Part shown: in pieces, positions 1-22,600 of the stretch
Layout of the letters: the number at the start of each line of letters is the position of its first letter
Numbering within the stretch: position 1 is the first letter of the stretch
Assembly: GCA_039096225.1 (NCBI GenBank)
Contig: JBBPEB010000030.1
Coordinates: 558,001 to 622,000, forward strand
Source of the DNA: Blastocystis sp. Blastoise
Taxonomy: Eukaryota > Sar > Bigyra > Opalinata > Blastocystidae
Length of the DNA stretch: 64,000 bases
Direction: 5' to 3'
Position numbers and translations under genes: made by a program
Notes under the pieces: generated by a model
What the model was told of the DNA's origin: nothing
The model's database searches: none
What the model saw: only the letters and a program-made list of their open reading frames with translations

Positions 1-96
1 ACAATAATAAATAGAATTATAGAGTTAAGTAAAGTATTCCTAAAACATAATTAAAAAGAAAATGAAAAATTATTAAAATAAAAAAAAAAAATAGAT

Positions 97-2362
97 TTAT
101 TTTTTGTTTTTCTTGATAGGTTTTAAGGGTATTTTCTTTGGACGTGAGTTATAGTTATTATTATCGGAAGGAAAAGATCGTTTTATAGTAGGTTTAGGTT
201 TAATTGTTTCTTGTTGTTTGTCTGAAATAGGCATAGAATGAATATCATTTGAATGATCTGTTTCTTCTTTTTCTTCATTTTCATCTTCTTTCATAGCCTA
301 TATTTTGAAATAAAATTAATATATAATTAAATTAATATATAATAAAATTAATAAATAATAAAATTAATATATAATAAAATAAATATATAATAATAATACC
401 ATTTTATTTTCTTCCCATGATTGGAATTCTCTTAGAATTCGTTGTTCTTCTGCTACTTGATGTAGAATGGGTGGAATCTTTTGATCTGATAGTGAATAAG
501 AATGATTGAATAAAAAGAATAATAAATAAAAAGAATAATGAATAAAAAGAATAATAAATAAAAAGAATAATAAATAAAAAGAATAATAAATAAAAAGAAT
601 AATAAATAAAAATAAATAAATCTATATATATATACTAGATGCTTTGAGTAATAATTCAAGGTCAGGAACGAGAGCAAAGAATCGACCTGTGAGAAAGGAT
701 CGACTATATCCCACAATACCTTTTCGACCTGTACGACCTATACGATGAACATAGGTTCCTAGATTACTAGGGAAGTCATAGTTAAGAACATAATTTAAGT
801 TTGGGATATCCATTCCTCTTCCTAAGACATCCGTAGTAACAAGAATCTGAATAGCACCAGAACGAAACTTTTGAAGAAGGATTGTACGAATTTCTTGAGA
901 AAGTTGACCATGTAGAATAGCGACATTTAAGGGCTTAGGAGGACGTTTGGATTCTGTAGTATTTTGTTCTTTATGTTTTAAATATGGATTTCCTTCATCC
1001 CATTTATCATGAATAAATTGATAGACTTCTCTTGCATTACGAATTGTATTTACAAATATACATATTAAAGATCTCTGACGTTTTCCATTCTTCTTATCTT
1101 CTTCTAATACATACTATAGAAGAAGAAGAAGAATATATTTATATAATATATAATATATAAATAAAATAAATAAAATAATAATAAATAAAATAATAAATAA
1201 AATAAAATAATAAATAAAACAAACTCGAATGAAATCCATAAGTTTTCGTTGTTTCTTGTGTTCAGCACAAATATGTACGTCTTGAATAATATTATTACAA
1301 ATAGAGATCTCTGTATTTCTTGAAGAGAGAAGAGAAGGAGGAGAAATAGATATAAGAATAGGACTCTTTGAAGTCATCCAACGACTAGTCAACTCTTTTA
1401 TCTATATATATATATAATAATTATTATTATCATTATATATATACATTCTCTTGATAAGTAGCACTAAATAATAAACATTGAATATCTATAGAAAGAAAGA
1501 AATAATTATCAATATAAAATACTATATATATATACTCTTCTTCTTCTTCTCCTCTTCTGTATCTATTGGATATAAATATGTATATATCGTTTGTAATTGA
1601 TCTTTAAAACCCATATCCAGCATTTTATCTGCTTCATCAAATATTATTGTATGAATAGAATCACAATTCACTTTCTTATTCTCCAATAAATCAACTAATC
1701 TTCCTGGAGTAGCTATTAATATATTACATTTCGATTCTAATAATGATTTTAATTGATTATCCTTTCCTACACCTCCTGTAACTAAACTCGAATTAATATT
1801 AAATATCTTTTGAATCTTCAAACATAAATTATATATCTATATATTTAATAATAATAAATAAATAAAACATATAAATAACTATATAATAAATAAATAAAAC
1901 ATATAAATAACTATATAATAAATAAATAAAACATATAAATAACTATATAATAAATAAATAAAACATATATTTATAAAATACTTGTTGAGCTAATTCTCTT
2001 GTTGGAGTCAATATCAATGCATCTGGAACACAATAATCTTTATTTATTAATGAATCAAATGTATGACGTTGCTTCTGAAATATTTTTTCCATCGTAGGAA
2101 GTAAAAAACTCAATGTTTTACCACTTCCTGTCTCAGCTTTCGTAATCACTTCTTCATTATTAATTAAAGGATACCAAGACCATTCTTGAACTGGAGTCGG
2201 ATTCACAAGTTTTAATAATGTTGATACCTCATAAAATCGAGTAGACAATTTCGTATCATTAAAAGATTTGATAGGATCCGAATATAATTGCTTCTTCTCT
2301 ACATCATCTACATCGATTGTCACTGTTTCACAAAAATTTAATTCTTCACTATTCTCCACCAT
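97..2362 (-). CDS. DEAD-box ATP-dependent RNA helicase, copy 1
   Basis: ATP-dependent RNA unwinding or remodelling enzyme. The motifs are in order: TPVQ (Q motif), AETGSGKT (I), PTRELAQQ (Ia), TGG, TPGRL (Ib), DEAD (II), SAT (III), then in the second RecA lobe TTDVLGRGMDIP (V) and HRIGRTGRKG (VI). The C-terminus is a short Lys/Pro-rich tail. Start ATG is at 2362 and the stop at 97. Introns, read on the minus strand, fall after LAQQ (1940s-1980), at 1486-1535, at 1402-1444, around 1115-1223, at 486-635 and at 298-399. The introns at 1486-1535 and 1402-1444 are missing from copy 2. Four introns of copy 2 are missing here, the coding sequence being continuous at 1699/1700, 1005/1006, 946/947 and 892/893. 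Protein differences from copy 2 are two substitutions in the tail (Ile/Leu and Asn/Ser). The exact subfamily is not assigned. Confidence 0.93.
1402..1444 (-). other. Intron specific to helicase copy 1 (43 nt)
   Basis: On the minus strand it starts GTATATATATAATGATAA and ends ATATATAG. It splits Glu-Asn|Ile-Lys-Glu between codons (phase 0). Copy 2 reads straight through this site at 55361/55362 with the same exon bases and nothing added or lost. Splicing is inferred from the frame and from copy 2, not from RNA. Confidence 0.9.
1486..1535 (-). other. Intron specific to helicase copy 1 (50 nt)
   Basis: On the minus strand it starts GTATATATATATAG and ends TTTCTATAG. It lies after the run of Lys codons, in phase 1, 41 nt upstream of the other copy 1-specific intron. 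Removing it gives exactly the sequence of copy 2 at 55320/55321 (AAGAAGA joined to ATATTCAATG). Confidence 0.9.
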
Positions 2363-2575
2363 ATCTTATAACCTCAATAATTATTTTTATTAATAAAATA
2401 AAACAATATAAAGTTATAAAAAGTATTTTTTTATTTTTTTTTTTTTAATTTCTTTTTGAAATTTTTTTTTTTAATTTTTTAAAATTTCTTTTTATAAAAT
2501 ACTTTTTATTACTTGGAATATTATATTCTCTTATTCTCTTTATAAACTTAAAAACTCAAAAACAAAAAACAAATA

Positions 2576-3061
2576 AAAATAGTTGAATGAATAAATTACA
2601 TTTATAATTGTCTAAATGAGTACATAAAAATATTTGATAATAATATTGATTAAAAGGGAATATCATTAACATAAAATATAATGTATTTTAGGAAAAACTT
2701 GATACTTGACAAAAATAATATAAAAATTTATACATACAAAAGAATAATAATAGATATAAAAGAAAAAGAAATGAAATGAAATTCTACACATGAATATATT
2801 TACATTATCGTAATAAGAAATAGGCTTAAATAATAAACATTTATGTTTTAAATAAATGAAGAAGACAAATATATATATATGTATTCATATAAATTAATGA
2901 AGATACTTATTATACTAATCGTTATTTCTTATAGAAATAATTAAAATAAATAGATATGTATAATAAAACTATTTATATTAAGAATAAAAAATAGAAAAAG
3001 GAAAAAAGAAAAGATAAAAATATAGTATATATTGTATTTAGATAAATATATATGTATATAT
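2576..3061. other. Intergenic, AT-rich
   Basis: Lies between the end of the left inverted-repeat arm and the stop codon of the HID1-family gene. It holds A/T homopolymers and short AT repeats. I see no gene, RNA or mobile-element signature. Confidence 0.6.
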
Positions 3062-3255
3062 TTAATTATTAATACGAATAAGGGAACAATATTTAGTTAT
3101 CACGTGACGAATGTACATATTAAAGAATCCATAAGAATGATTGGTTGTTGAGTAGATGAAGCACGAGGATTGAGGTAACGGCGTGGTCGTTGGCAGAAGC
3201 AGACGAAGCTGCTTACGAAGCTGACGAAGCAGTTCGTCATAACTAACAGACTAGA

Positions 3256-3290
<35 letters not shown>

Positions 3291-4341
3291 ATTATTATTG
3301 TTATAATTAATATAAAAGTGTATTGGTATATAGATAATAAATAAAACAGTATATATATATATATATATACATCTGAGTTAGTATTTGCTTCTGTTAAGGG
3401 ACTGTCAGGCGTCGGAGTCATATGAATACCCTCATATAATATATCCAATAACTATTTATATATATATATATATATATAATATTGCTATTAGATATATTAT
3501 ATGTATTATATATATATATATACATCAAGAATGGGTACAATATAATCCCTCAATTCAGGGATTTGACATAACGGACGTAACTGCATATAACGATGTAGAG
3601 ACTCATATATCTATATATATATGTATATATAAACAAATATCTATATATGTATATATACAAGAGAGATATTCTTTTCTTTATTTGCAGAAACCATAATAAT
3701 ATACATATATTGAAGAAGATATTGTGTGTATTGTTCATAACTATATATAATAATAAAAATATAAAATTATATGTATATATACAGTAATTCATTTGATTGA
3801 TCTATTTTTTGTATATAATGATTAATATTATCGCAATCAATAATTTCATTGGCATTCTTTGTATATATATATTTATTTTTTATGAAGAAAAATAAATCGA
3901 ATATTCGAATACTAGAATAACTATATATATATAACAAGAATATTAGGAATACACGAATAGAATTATATAATATATATATATATATATATTTATAATATAT
4001 ATACATATGAATATCCGTGGGAAATTGAAGGAGGTTGAGAAGAAGAGAGAATCCTGTGGTTAAGAGGAATGCATACTATATATATACATAAATATAAATA
4101 TATATAAATATACATCATTATCGTTACAACACTGAATAATCAATCGAATAATTATACATATCAAAAAGCTACCTATAAATATATAAATAAAACTAAAAGA
4201 ATATATATGTATACCAATATTAATAGTATCTTGAATATTTCTCTCTACAAACCATAATGGCTTTTCAATATAATTATTAAATAAAGCACTCACAAAGGAA
4301 GGAGACTATATTATATATATCAATAAAGTATTAAAATAAAC

Positions 4342-4400
<59 letters not shown>

Positions 4401-6804
4401 TTCTGAAAGAAGAAGAAGAATGGATAAAATGACAGAGAGCGTGTCATTGATTTCAGGATTAGATGAAGAATAAGTATATATAGCATCTATATATATATAA
4501 TAATAATAATAAAAATAATATATATACATAGTAAATCTAATAAATATTCTTCATAGTCATTTTTACTAATTACATAGTCTTTAAAGGAAGGGATATATAC
4601 TAATAAACAATAGAAAAGAACCAAACTATATAATAATAATAATAATAATAATAGAGTACAAATATACTTTGGTTCATAAATAATATTCTTAATAAGTTTA
4701 TTATATATAGGAGAGAATTGAATTTGGCGGGAAATGGAATTGGTGGAATTATTCAGTTGAGAAGAGGAATTATCACTGTGATGATTATTTCTATATATTT
4801 ATAATAATGAACTATTCAATAACATCATATATATATACTTATAAATCTTCATAATATTTTGATATGGATTAATTCGATAAACATCAGTACACGTCAGTAA
4901 ACAGATTAAAATCTCACTATATATACATATATAGTCTTGACGAGACACGGAACCCGCTCCTGCAGGAATTAAACGAGAAATCCCCGTGAATATTTGGAAA
5001 AGATAAGAAGAATCAGCAGATGGTATTTCAGGAATACGACAGGATCTATAAATATATATAAATATATAATATAAATATAAATATAAATATAAATATAAAT
5101 ATAAATATATAGTATAAATTAAATATAAATATAAATATAAATATAAATATAAATATAAATATAAATATAAATATAAATATAAATATAAATATAAATATAA
5201 ATATAAATATAAATATAAATATAAATATAAATATAAATATAAATATAAATATAAATATAAATATAAATATAAATATAAATATAAATATAAATATAAATAT
5301 AAATATAAATATAAATATAAATATAAATATAAATATAAATATAAATATAAATATAAATATAATATAAATATAAATATAAATATAAATATAAATATAAATA
5401 TATATACGTGTTAGGATTGGAGGCAATATTGAGAAGAAGTGTATACATTAGTTCTGATGCCCTATATATAATGAGAATACTAATATAGAATACTATAATA
5501 TACCATGTAGATGCATAATGAATTTCTTCTTCTTCTTCTTCTCCTTCTAAATCATCCTTATTTTCATGGTTATTTGAAGATATTTCAGAACTAGCTTTTT
5601 CTTCATGAGTCTCAGAAGATTTCATTTGCTTTGAATCACTGAGATTCCCTTGGGAATGTGCACCTTCTTCAAAGGATGTCCATGGATTCTCATGATTATA
5701 AAGGAATGTTTCTCCAGTAATCATAAAAAGATCAATAAAAAAATTTTCAGAATAATAAGGAGAAACAGTTGAACTACACCATGTAGTACCTTTTGACTAT
5801 ATATTATTATGATTATTATAATTATGAGTAGTTATTAAAAATTTTTTTTTTCATAAATTTATAAAAATGATTTATTATAAATTTATTAAAATTATTTATC
5901 ATAAATTTATTAAAATTATTTATCATAAATTTATTAAAATTATTTATTATAATTTTGATATAATTAAAAACATGAGTTATAAGAATATAAAAACATAAAT
6001 TTATTTTATATATATAATATAAAAAAAGTGAATTAGCTATATATACCTTCTTATAAAATAGTTCGATAAATAGTGATAATATTTCTAAATATAATCCATC
6101 TGTAGAGTCTTTAGGTTTATATAATATTAATATATTAATAATTAACAAGGACAATTTCATTATAGAATAACCATACATATCGGAAATATATACTATATAG
6201 AATATAATAAATATATATATATCATAGAAATAATCAATAGAATAACATCTATAAAGAATATTTATATACAATAGGAATAGATTTCTTTGTAATCTTTAGG
6301 AGATAGATGGGGAATACCAAAAAGAAGAGGAAGCTCGTCATCAGCACAAAACGTGAATAAATATTTGAATATAATTCGTAATATATATATGCCATTGGAA
6401 AGTTTTGTAATAGATATCTTTTTAGTATCATCCTATAGTATACAATTTTTATTAATAAGAAACTATAATTGATTGTAAATGATAGTTGAATACTTACAGC
6501 AGAATTGTCAGCTTGAAAATCAATTGTGGATGCAAACATAAAGATGTAATTCATAAACATTTCTAAATTATGAGTACTTGATGCATTCTGACCTATAAAC
6601 GAGAGTAAAAGAAACAAAAAGCAAGAATATACAAAGATTAGCTAACATTGGTTGTATCATTGTGTAAAAATCATTGGAATGAATACTACTAGATGCACAC
6701 TTACTCAATATATCATTCCAAACATTAGATTCGATACTAATCTCTTCATCTCCACAAAATTCTGCAAAAGAATTCATAAATACAGCTGTTTCTGAGTCTT
6801 CCAT
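3062..6804 (-). CDS. HID1: HID1-family protein (Golgi/secretory vesicle trafficking)
   Basis: Known HID1 proteins are peripheral Golgi proteins needed for vesicle sorting; the related dymeclin family is similar. Exons joined by GTAT...TAG introns give a helical protein matching HID1 landmarks in order: near the N-terminus [16 protein letters not shown] (family: short spacer, then FW and an Asp/Ala-rich helix); an NPWTSFEEG segment after a Leu-rich helix, followed by an acidic Glu run; [19 protein letters not shown], close to the family's NSTKKIQFHQELL; an LLVYIP helix; and a C-terminal [14 protein letters not shown] resembling the family's final WFRTYMWGVIYLRN. Start ATG at 6804 and stop TAA at 3062-3064. 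About fifteen introns interrupt it; one (5046-5407) is filled by an ATAAAT repeat. Assignment is from remembered family patterns, not a search. Confidence 0.68.
5060..5400. repeat. ATAAAT-type microsatellite inside an intron
   Basis: About 340 nt of nearly perfect ATAAAT hexamer repeat with one interruption near 5109-5125 and a slip near 5360. It lies wholly inside a minus-strand intron (5046-5407) of the HID1-family gene, so the reading frame is unaffected. Confidence 0.92.
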
Positions 6805-7472
6805 TCAGTATGCTAATATCTCAAATTAATATATGACAAGAATATAAGGCTACTCTTGAGTTATATAGTAAAAATAGTCTTTTTGAATTTTTCTTATTGT
6901 GTTAACTCTTATGGAAATATTTGTTTTATCCCTTCATTAAAGGAAATATTCTTGATTTTCTTTTCATGATTTTGCTAAAATAGTTTTTTCTATTCTAATA
7001 TTATTCTTTCTGTATTGAATGCTTTTTATGTTTGAAACAACTCTTGATAACTGATGCGATGTATTAAAATCGTTTTTTTTTGTGTTTAATCATCATGTGA
7101 CAGTGAATAGTAGCAAATTCGTATATAGTTTATTGTGAAATAAAGTAGTAACATTTGCTATGTTATCCGAACTTGGAATTTCTTTGCTATACTATATTGC
7201 TTTCGAGATTGATAGATTATTTCTTTTTTTGATATATTGTTTATATAGTTTACGTGAGTGTGTATTAATACTATATTGTCTTCATAATATATAATGAATA
7301 TCTTTTGAAATAGCATTTGTTTGTGAAAAATTTGTTTTTTTACTTGTGTATATCAGAAATATATCAACATACATATCCGAGTCACACTTTATTAAAATGA
7401 TTTTATCGTAAGAAACAAAAATAAATGTGAATATGAATAAAGTATTACAAGAATAGATAATAATTGGTATAT
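6805..7472. other. Intergenic region
   Basis: Upstream of the HID1-family start and downstream of the ECM29-like stop. It is less repetitive than the introns, with several TTTTTT and TTTG runs. No gene or RNA is recognised. It should hold the HID1 promoter and the ECM29-like 3' end. Confidence 0.55.
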
Positions 7473-16365
<8,893 letters not shown>

Positions 16366-17325
16366 GCTATATTTATATCTTTCGTTTGATTTCAAAAGAA
16401 ATAAATTGTTCTAAAAATTAATTTTGTTTCATTTTTTTTAGGAATTAATTTTCATTCTTTTCAAAATTATACAACATAGTATAAGGCCTATATTATGATA
16501 GAGTGGTTTGAAATTAAAAATCTTGTGAATAAGAAAACAATTTGGTAAGGCAAAAAGAATTAACTTTATATATATACCCAAAAATATATAAAATGAATGT
16601 ATCCTGCATTGATTAGATATTTTGAGATTATAGAATTGCATATATAAAGAAAAATAATTTACTATTACTAAAATGGAAATAAATTTTGATATTAATTATA
16701 AGATTTTTCGAAATAGAACTGGTAATGAAAAATAATTAATGATTATTAAAAAAGGAGATAATATATATATATATATATAATAACGTTTAAAAATGAAAAA
16801 TAAATTAATTAAAAATACATAATATATATATATATTTTAAGAAAGGAAATTTGTGGTGTGTGAATAAAATAGTATATAAATAGGACTAATCAAATGATAT
16901 ATATAAAATAGAACTTAGTCAACAGATAACAGATAGATACGTTTAAAAAAATAATTTTTATACTAAAAAAGAGTGTGTTGAAAAATATATATATATATAT
17001 ATATATATAAATACATGAATAAGAAAACTTTGTATTAATTTGATTTACAAAAGAAAATGTGAATATTTAGGATTTCATAATATGAAATTAAAAATAAGTA
17101 AATTAAAAATAAGTAAATTAAAAAAAAAGTAATTGAAAAATAATTAATTGAAAAATAAGTAATTGAAAAATAAGTAATTGAAAAATAAGTAATTGAAAAA
17201 TATATAAAACATATATACATATATTTGATATATATACATGTAAAAAATAAATCAAAAAGAAAATATGAAAAAAAATTGTAAAACTGTTTAAAAAACATAA
17301 ATAAATAAAAATATATATATTAATG
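16366..17325. other. Intergenic region with a 16-nt tandem repeat
   Basis: Between the ECM29-like start and the tetraspanin stop. From about 17090 to 17203 a unit like AATTGAAAAATAAGTA is repeated about seven times, the first copies degenerate. TA runs occur at 16759, 16820 and 16990. No gene is recognised. Confidence 0.6.
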
Positions 17326-18935
17326 TTAAGAATGTCTATGTTGATTTTCATGAAATTGTGGTATATATATACCTGGATCTTGTATATAGTATTGTTGTTT
17401 AGATTGAATATGTAATGCTTTAGGAACATTGAATTTATTTTGTGAATTATCTGAATATTGAATAACACAAGGTTCTTCTGGTTTAAACGGTGGTGAATGA
17501 CTATTCGTAGAATTGGAAGGAGTAGTAACATAAGAAGGAGTAGCCATGTAGGAAGTAGAAGATAATAAGGAGGCTGTAGGATGAGATGTAGTAGAGACAG
17601 AAGATATTGAGGGTCTCGAAGAGGCTGTGTCATCAGGAGAGTTAACGGCTTGTAACGAAATTGAAGGAGATTGATTTTGATAAGGAATATATTGCTTCTT
17701 TTGAGTTTTTATTTTATCAGGTAAAAATGTATAAAAACAAGAGAGAATAATATTAATAACCTATATAGAAAAATAAAAATAGAAAGGAATATATTGAGTA
17801 TAAAAAGAAAACAATATAAAGCGATTTTAGAAAAAAATATATTTTGAAGAAAAAAAATGGTGATATAATATATATATATATATACCAAGAAAAATATAGT
17901 GACAAAAAACAGAATAATAAATCCAACTAAATAAGCGTCGAAAGTGTATATAGATTAAGGTGACTATAATAGAAAATGAATGAAGCAATAAACGAATGGA
18001 TTGTATAGGATATTGATAAAAACAAGTGTATAATTAAAACTATTTATTTTATAAATTGAATATATATATATATATCTAGATGGATATTTTTATTGCAGCA
18101 TTATAGCATATATCAGTATAAGGTGTAGGATTGAAACAAGGGTCGGCTGCATATGTACTATTTATACCAAGGGAATCATTTTGATCAAGAAAACCACAAC
18201 AATCTATTAACTCCTATATATATATAATATTATTAAGGATGAATAATAATAAATTAAAATAAGCAAAAAAATAATAAAAACAATAAAATAAATAATAAAA
18301 TAAATAAATAAATAAAATAAATGAAAAATAAAATAAAATAAATAAAATAAAATGATAAAAAAAAATACTGTAGTATTAGTATATATATCTTTGATTTCTG
18401 GATCTTCTTCACTAAACGTTATAATTTGTTCACGTAATTCGTGAGCAAATCGATTCACTTCAGGATCTGATAAATCCTATAGAATTATATATAGTATTTT
18501 ATATAATGAAATAATGTATATAAAGTATAATCATCTTAATATACAGAATAAGCTCTCACATTATTTAACATCTCAAAAATGTATTGAATAATAACCATAG
18601 TAGCACAACAAATTATAATATAAATAACAGCTAAAAATATAAGGCAACATCCGCATCCACATCGAGAAAAACAGGCAGATAATGTAGTAACAGAGCCGAA
18701 AAATACAATAGTTACAACCCCTAATATAAACATTAAGTAAGTAACAAAGGAAAAAAGTGTATAATAATCATTGTCTGTTATATAGGCACTCTTTTGAAAG
18801 ATAATAAACATAATAACTGCCACACATAATGCGGCAATATTGAAGTAGATAATAGAGTCCAAAACTCTTTGTTCTATAATATATATAAACTTATTCAGAA
18901 TATCGTAATCATACTGGCAACTTTTTTTGTACCCA
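17326..18935 (-). CDS. Tetraspanin-family membrane protein
   Basis: Four membrane segments in the tetraspanin arrangement: TM1 (YFNIAALCVAVIMFII), a short loop, TM2 (FVTYLMFILGVVTIVFF), a Cys-rich turn (CFSRCGCGCC), TM3 (LAVIYIIICCATMVII), a large extracellular loop, and TM4 (LVGFIILFFVTIFL). The large loop carries the diagnostic CCG motif (ELIDCCGFLDQ) and a downstream PCF...DIC cysteine pair. After TM4 comes a Ser/Thr/Pro-rich cytoplasmic tail ending HENQHRHS-stop at 17326. Introns include 18211-18368 and one before TM4. The 5' end is unclear: the frame is open upstream of TM1 to about 18935 and beyond, but without an ATG, so one or more small upstream exons are likely. Tetraspanins organise membrane microdomains; a specific role cannot be inferred. 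Confidence 0.72.
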
Positions 18936-19676
18936 TCTTGTAATACTAAAATAATGAAAGAATAATATTTTAATGAATTCTCATATCCCCATAAAACCGT
19001 ACTGGAAATCAGTGCATTTTTTATGTATTTCCCATGAAAATATATACAGTTCTTTTTTTTTAATTTTTTTTTGAATTTGTTTTTTAAATCGAATATATAT
19101 ACTTATCTGAATATTATCAATATAATATAAAATATATTTAAATTTAAAGTGAGACTGTTTAAGAAACTCTTTAGTATTGTTTTGGAACAGTAATTTCAAA
19201 ATTATATAATAATTGTTAATAAAACAATGAGAATGAGAAGAAAAGAAGATATGAAGGCTTGAAGTGTTTTTAGCTTAAAATTCATGTGATAATTCGTTTC
19301 TTTAATGAAAATTTATAAATTACTAAGAAAGTATCATATTTATAGATATATAGATTGAACAAAAGTATATAAGTTGTCATAGGTTAGAAAACATTTTTTT
19401 TTTTTGAATAAAACAAAACATTTAAAGAAAAAATAGTTCTTTTTAAATCATAAAAAAGTGAAATAATCAAACATTCATGTGATAAATAGATAAATATTAT
19501 GAAATACAAAAATAATAAAAAAAAAGAAAAGTGAAAAATATAGAAAGAAAGTGAAAAATATATATTATTTAATTATTTTTAATAGTAGTAAAAAAAATAA
19601 TATATTTTAAAATATATATATATAATAGAAATATATAATAATATATGACAGATGATTTTAAAATAAGAATTTATAA
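18936..19676. other. Tetraspanin 5' region and intergenic DNA
   Basis: Probably holds the unassigned first exon or exons and promoter of the tetraspanin gene and the 3' flank of the coiled-coil gene. A frame starting at 19199 on the minus strand is open for about 70 codons but does not clearly join to the tetraspanin. Poly-A/T runs dominate. Confidence 0.45.
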
Positions 19677-22600
19677 TTAATTACAGCCATTAGTGAAATG
19701 TAGAATAATATGGAATACTATAATAGCTAATATTGTATATCCTACAGGTTTATAATGTTCAATTAAATAATGAATTAAACTAAATTGAGGTAATTTAGAT
19801 TTGGATTCACATTCATCAAAATAATCTTTTAATAATAATATAAATTGACAATAAGGACACTCTGTTTCTTGAGTATTTTCCGTTGAAGTATTTCGCTCAA
19901 TTTGTTGAGATTCAACACCTCCTTCAGAATCAATTAATATAGTTACTGTATCTCGATTATTCTATAGTTTAATAAAAAATTATTTTATTTTATTCATAGT
20001 TATATAATATAATAAATATATTTATTAATAAAAAAGATATATATTAAAAGTTTATAATCAATATATATATACATGTTGTTTAATAAGATCTTCAATATTA
20101 TGATGGCAATTGAAACACGTATGACTCGTTGAACTCGTATTGGTAAATAAAGCTATATATATATATATAATATTTATTATTTAAATTAAATAAATCTATA
20201 TATATAATATTTATTATTTAAATTAAATAAATCTATATATATAATATTTATTATTTAAATTAAATAAATCTATATATATAATATTTATTATATTAATTAA
20301 ATAAATCTATATATATAATATTTATTATATTAATTAAATAAATCTATATATATAATATTTATTATATTAATTAAATAAATCTATATATATAATATTTATT
20401 ATATTAATTAAATAAATCTATATATATATATTTATTTTATAACAAAATAAAAATTTATATATACTATATTAATTAAAAAAAACACAATATATATATACAT
20501 TTATATTTTTCTTCAAGTGTATTCGATTGTTCTGGATTTTTCTTAGATAAATAATCATAAGTAATTGAATCTTGAATTTGTTTAATATAAACATCAAGTT
20601 TTGATACATCTCCTTTTCGTTTTTCTATTTCTTTTAATAATTTTGAATTTTCAGAACTTAATACTTCATTATCTTTTATTTTATTTTCTATATTTTTTTG
20701 TTTCTTTTCTTTTTCTTCTAAAAGCTGACATTTATTCTTATATTCTTTCATATTATTCTCATAATCTTGTTCTCTTCTCATATATTCAGATTGTTTTTCT
20801 TCGAATTCTTTTTGATTCTTTTCTAATATAGTCAATCGATTCCTATATTCTTCTTCTTTCTTATTTAATAAGTCTTCTTTAGTATCATAATTTAACAGTT
20901 TTTCTTCTAAATCATCAAAAGATTCTTTTACTATTTGTTTTTGATCTTCTACATATTGAGATTGTTTTATAGATTCTTCATCTCGTTGTTGTGCTTGATT
21001 TATTTGATCTTCAAATTGTTTCTTTACACTTTCGATCATATATTGTTTCTTTATATTCAAATCTTCTTCTTCTTTCTTTATTTCTTCACTACGACGATCT
21101 AAATCTTCTAATTTATGAGATAATTCTAATTTATTCTTATTTATAGAACTATTCTCATTCTTTTCTTCTTCAATTAATATATTTAATGATTCTTCCTTCT
21201 TTTTTAATTCAATAAGAATCATTTCTTTATCTTCTTTTTCTTTCTTTATTTCATTCAATTGATCACTTAAGGATTTCTTATCTATCTCAATTTGACATTT
21301 TTCTTTTTCAATTGATTCTTTTTCTTTATCAATTAATTCTTTTTCTTTATCAATAGATACTTTCATCTCTTCTATAGATTTTAATTCATTTTCATTCTTC
21401 TCTAGAGATTCTTCTAATTCTTTCTTTCGATTTTCTATATCTTGAATTTTTTCTTCATATTTCTCATTATATTCTGAAATTTCTTGTAATCGTTTTTCTA
21501 TTTCGAATTTCTTTTTCTCATTCTCTTCTTGAAGAATTATATTATTTTGTTGAATACATTTCGTTTCTTCTAATTGAGATACAATTACTTTATTTTTATC
21601 TTCGATTTCTTTTTCTCTTCGAATTAAATCATTATTCTTTTCTATATATATATTCATATTCTTCACATATTCTTCAATTTTCATATTATTATCTTTCGTT
21701 TGTTCTTCTAGTTCTTGTTCTCGACGTTTTAAATTATCTTCACGATTATTCATAATTCTCTCTTTATCCATTACATCATTCATACTCTTCTCTATACGAC
21801 TACTTAATACTTTATTCTCTTGTTTCTTCTGTTCTAAATCATCTTCATCCCATTTCAAATCTTCTTCACGATCTTGTAACGACATCATCTTTTCATCTAA
21901 TTCTTCAGATTTCTTTGTTAATAATAACTCTTTCTTTTCATTCTCACTTTGTTTTACTAGAATGAATTGCTCTTTTTCATTCAATTCCTTCTCTAATTCT
22001 TGTATATGATGTTCACGTTCTTCTATAGAGATCTTCTTCTTATTTATTTCTTCTAAATCTTTCGACATTGATTCTTTCTTTACATGAATCTCTTCATCTA
22101 TTTCTCGAGACATACGTAGTTTTTCTGTTTGAAGACTCTCTTGTAATTTATTATTTTGCTCTTCTAAAGATAATTGTAATACTTTCTTTTGTTCAATTTC
22201 TTCTTTATATACAACTATTTGTTTTTGAAGAGATTCAGAATCAGATTGAAGACTTGTTAAAGATATTTTAATAGCATCAATATTCTTTAACTCTTCATTC
22301 ATTTCTTTCTCTTGATTTTCTAAATCAATAAGAATATTCTTATGATTTTCTATATTTTTCTTTAATGATAATAATACAGTTTCTTGTTCTTTTGTTTCAT
22401 TCACAATATTATTTTTCTGATTAGAAATAGTAGATTCTTGTTCTTTTAAAGATATATTTTGTTTCTCTATATCTTTTTCTTTTATTTCTAATTCTTGTTG
22501 AAGTACTATTATTTGATCTTTTTCATTCTTTAATAATTCAAGATTATTCTGATATTCTTCCATTTTTTGAGTATATTCATTCTTATTTTTAGAAATAATA

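Larger units (their letters stand above)
1..2575. repeat. Left arm of large inverted repeat (helicase gene copy 1)
   Basis: The reverse complement of this segment matches about 54229-57046. It includes the whole DEAD-box gene, its 3' flank (position 1 pairs with about 57046, with one mismatch seen in the last 60 bases) and the start of its 5' flank, where similarity fades near 2575. Exons are almost identical. The 5' flank is clearly more diverged, and introns differ in number and length. The arm is cut by the window start, so its full length is unknown. It could be a true inverted duplication, an inverted allele, or an assembly join of two haplotypes. Confidence 0.93.

Noticed and set aside
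5046-5724. IFIF and YIYI repeat proteins
   Set aside because: Hexamer repeat inside an intron of the HID1-family gene.
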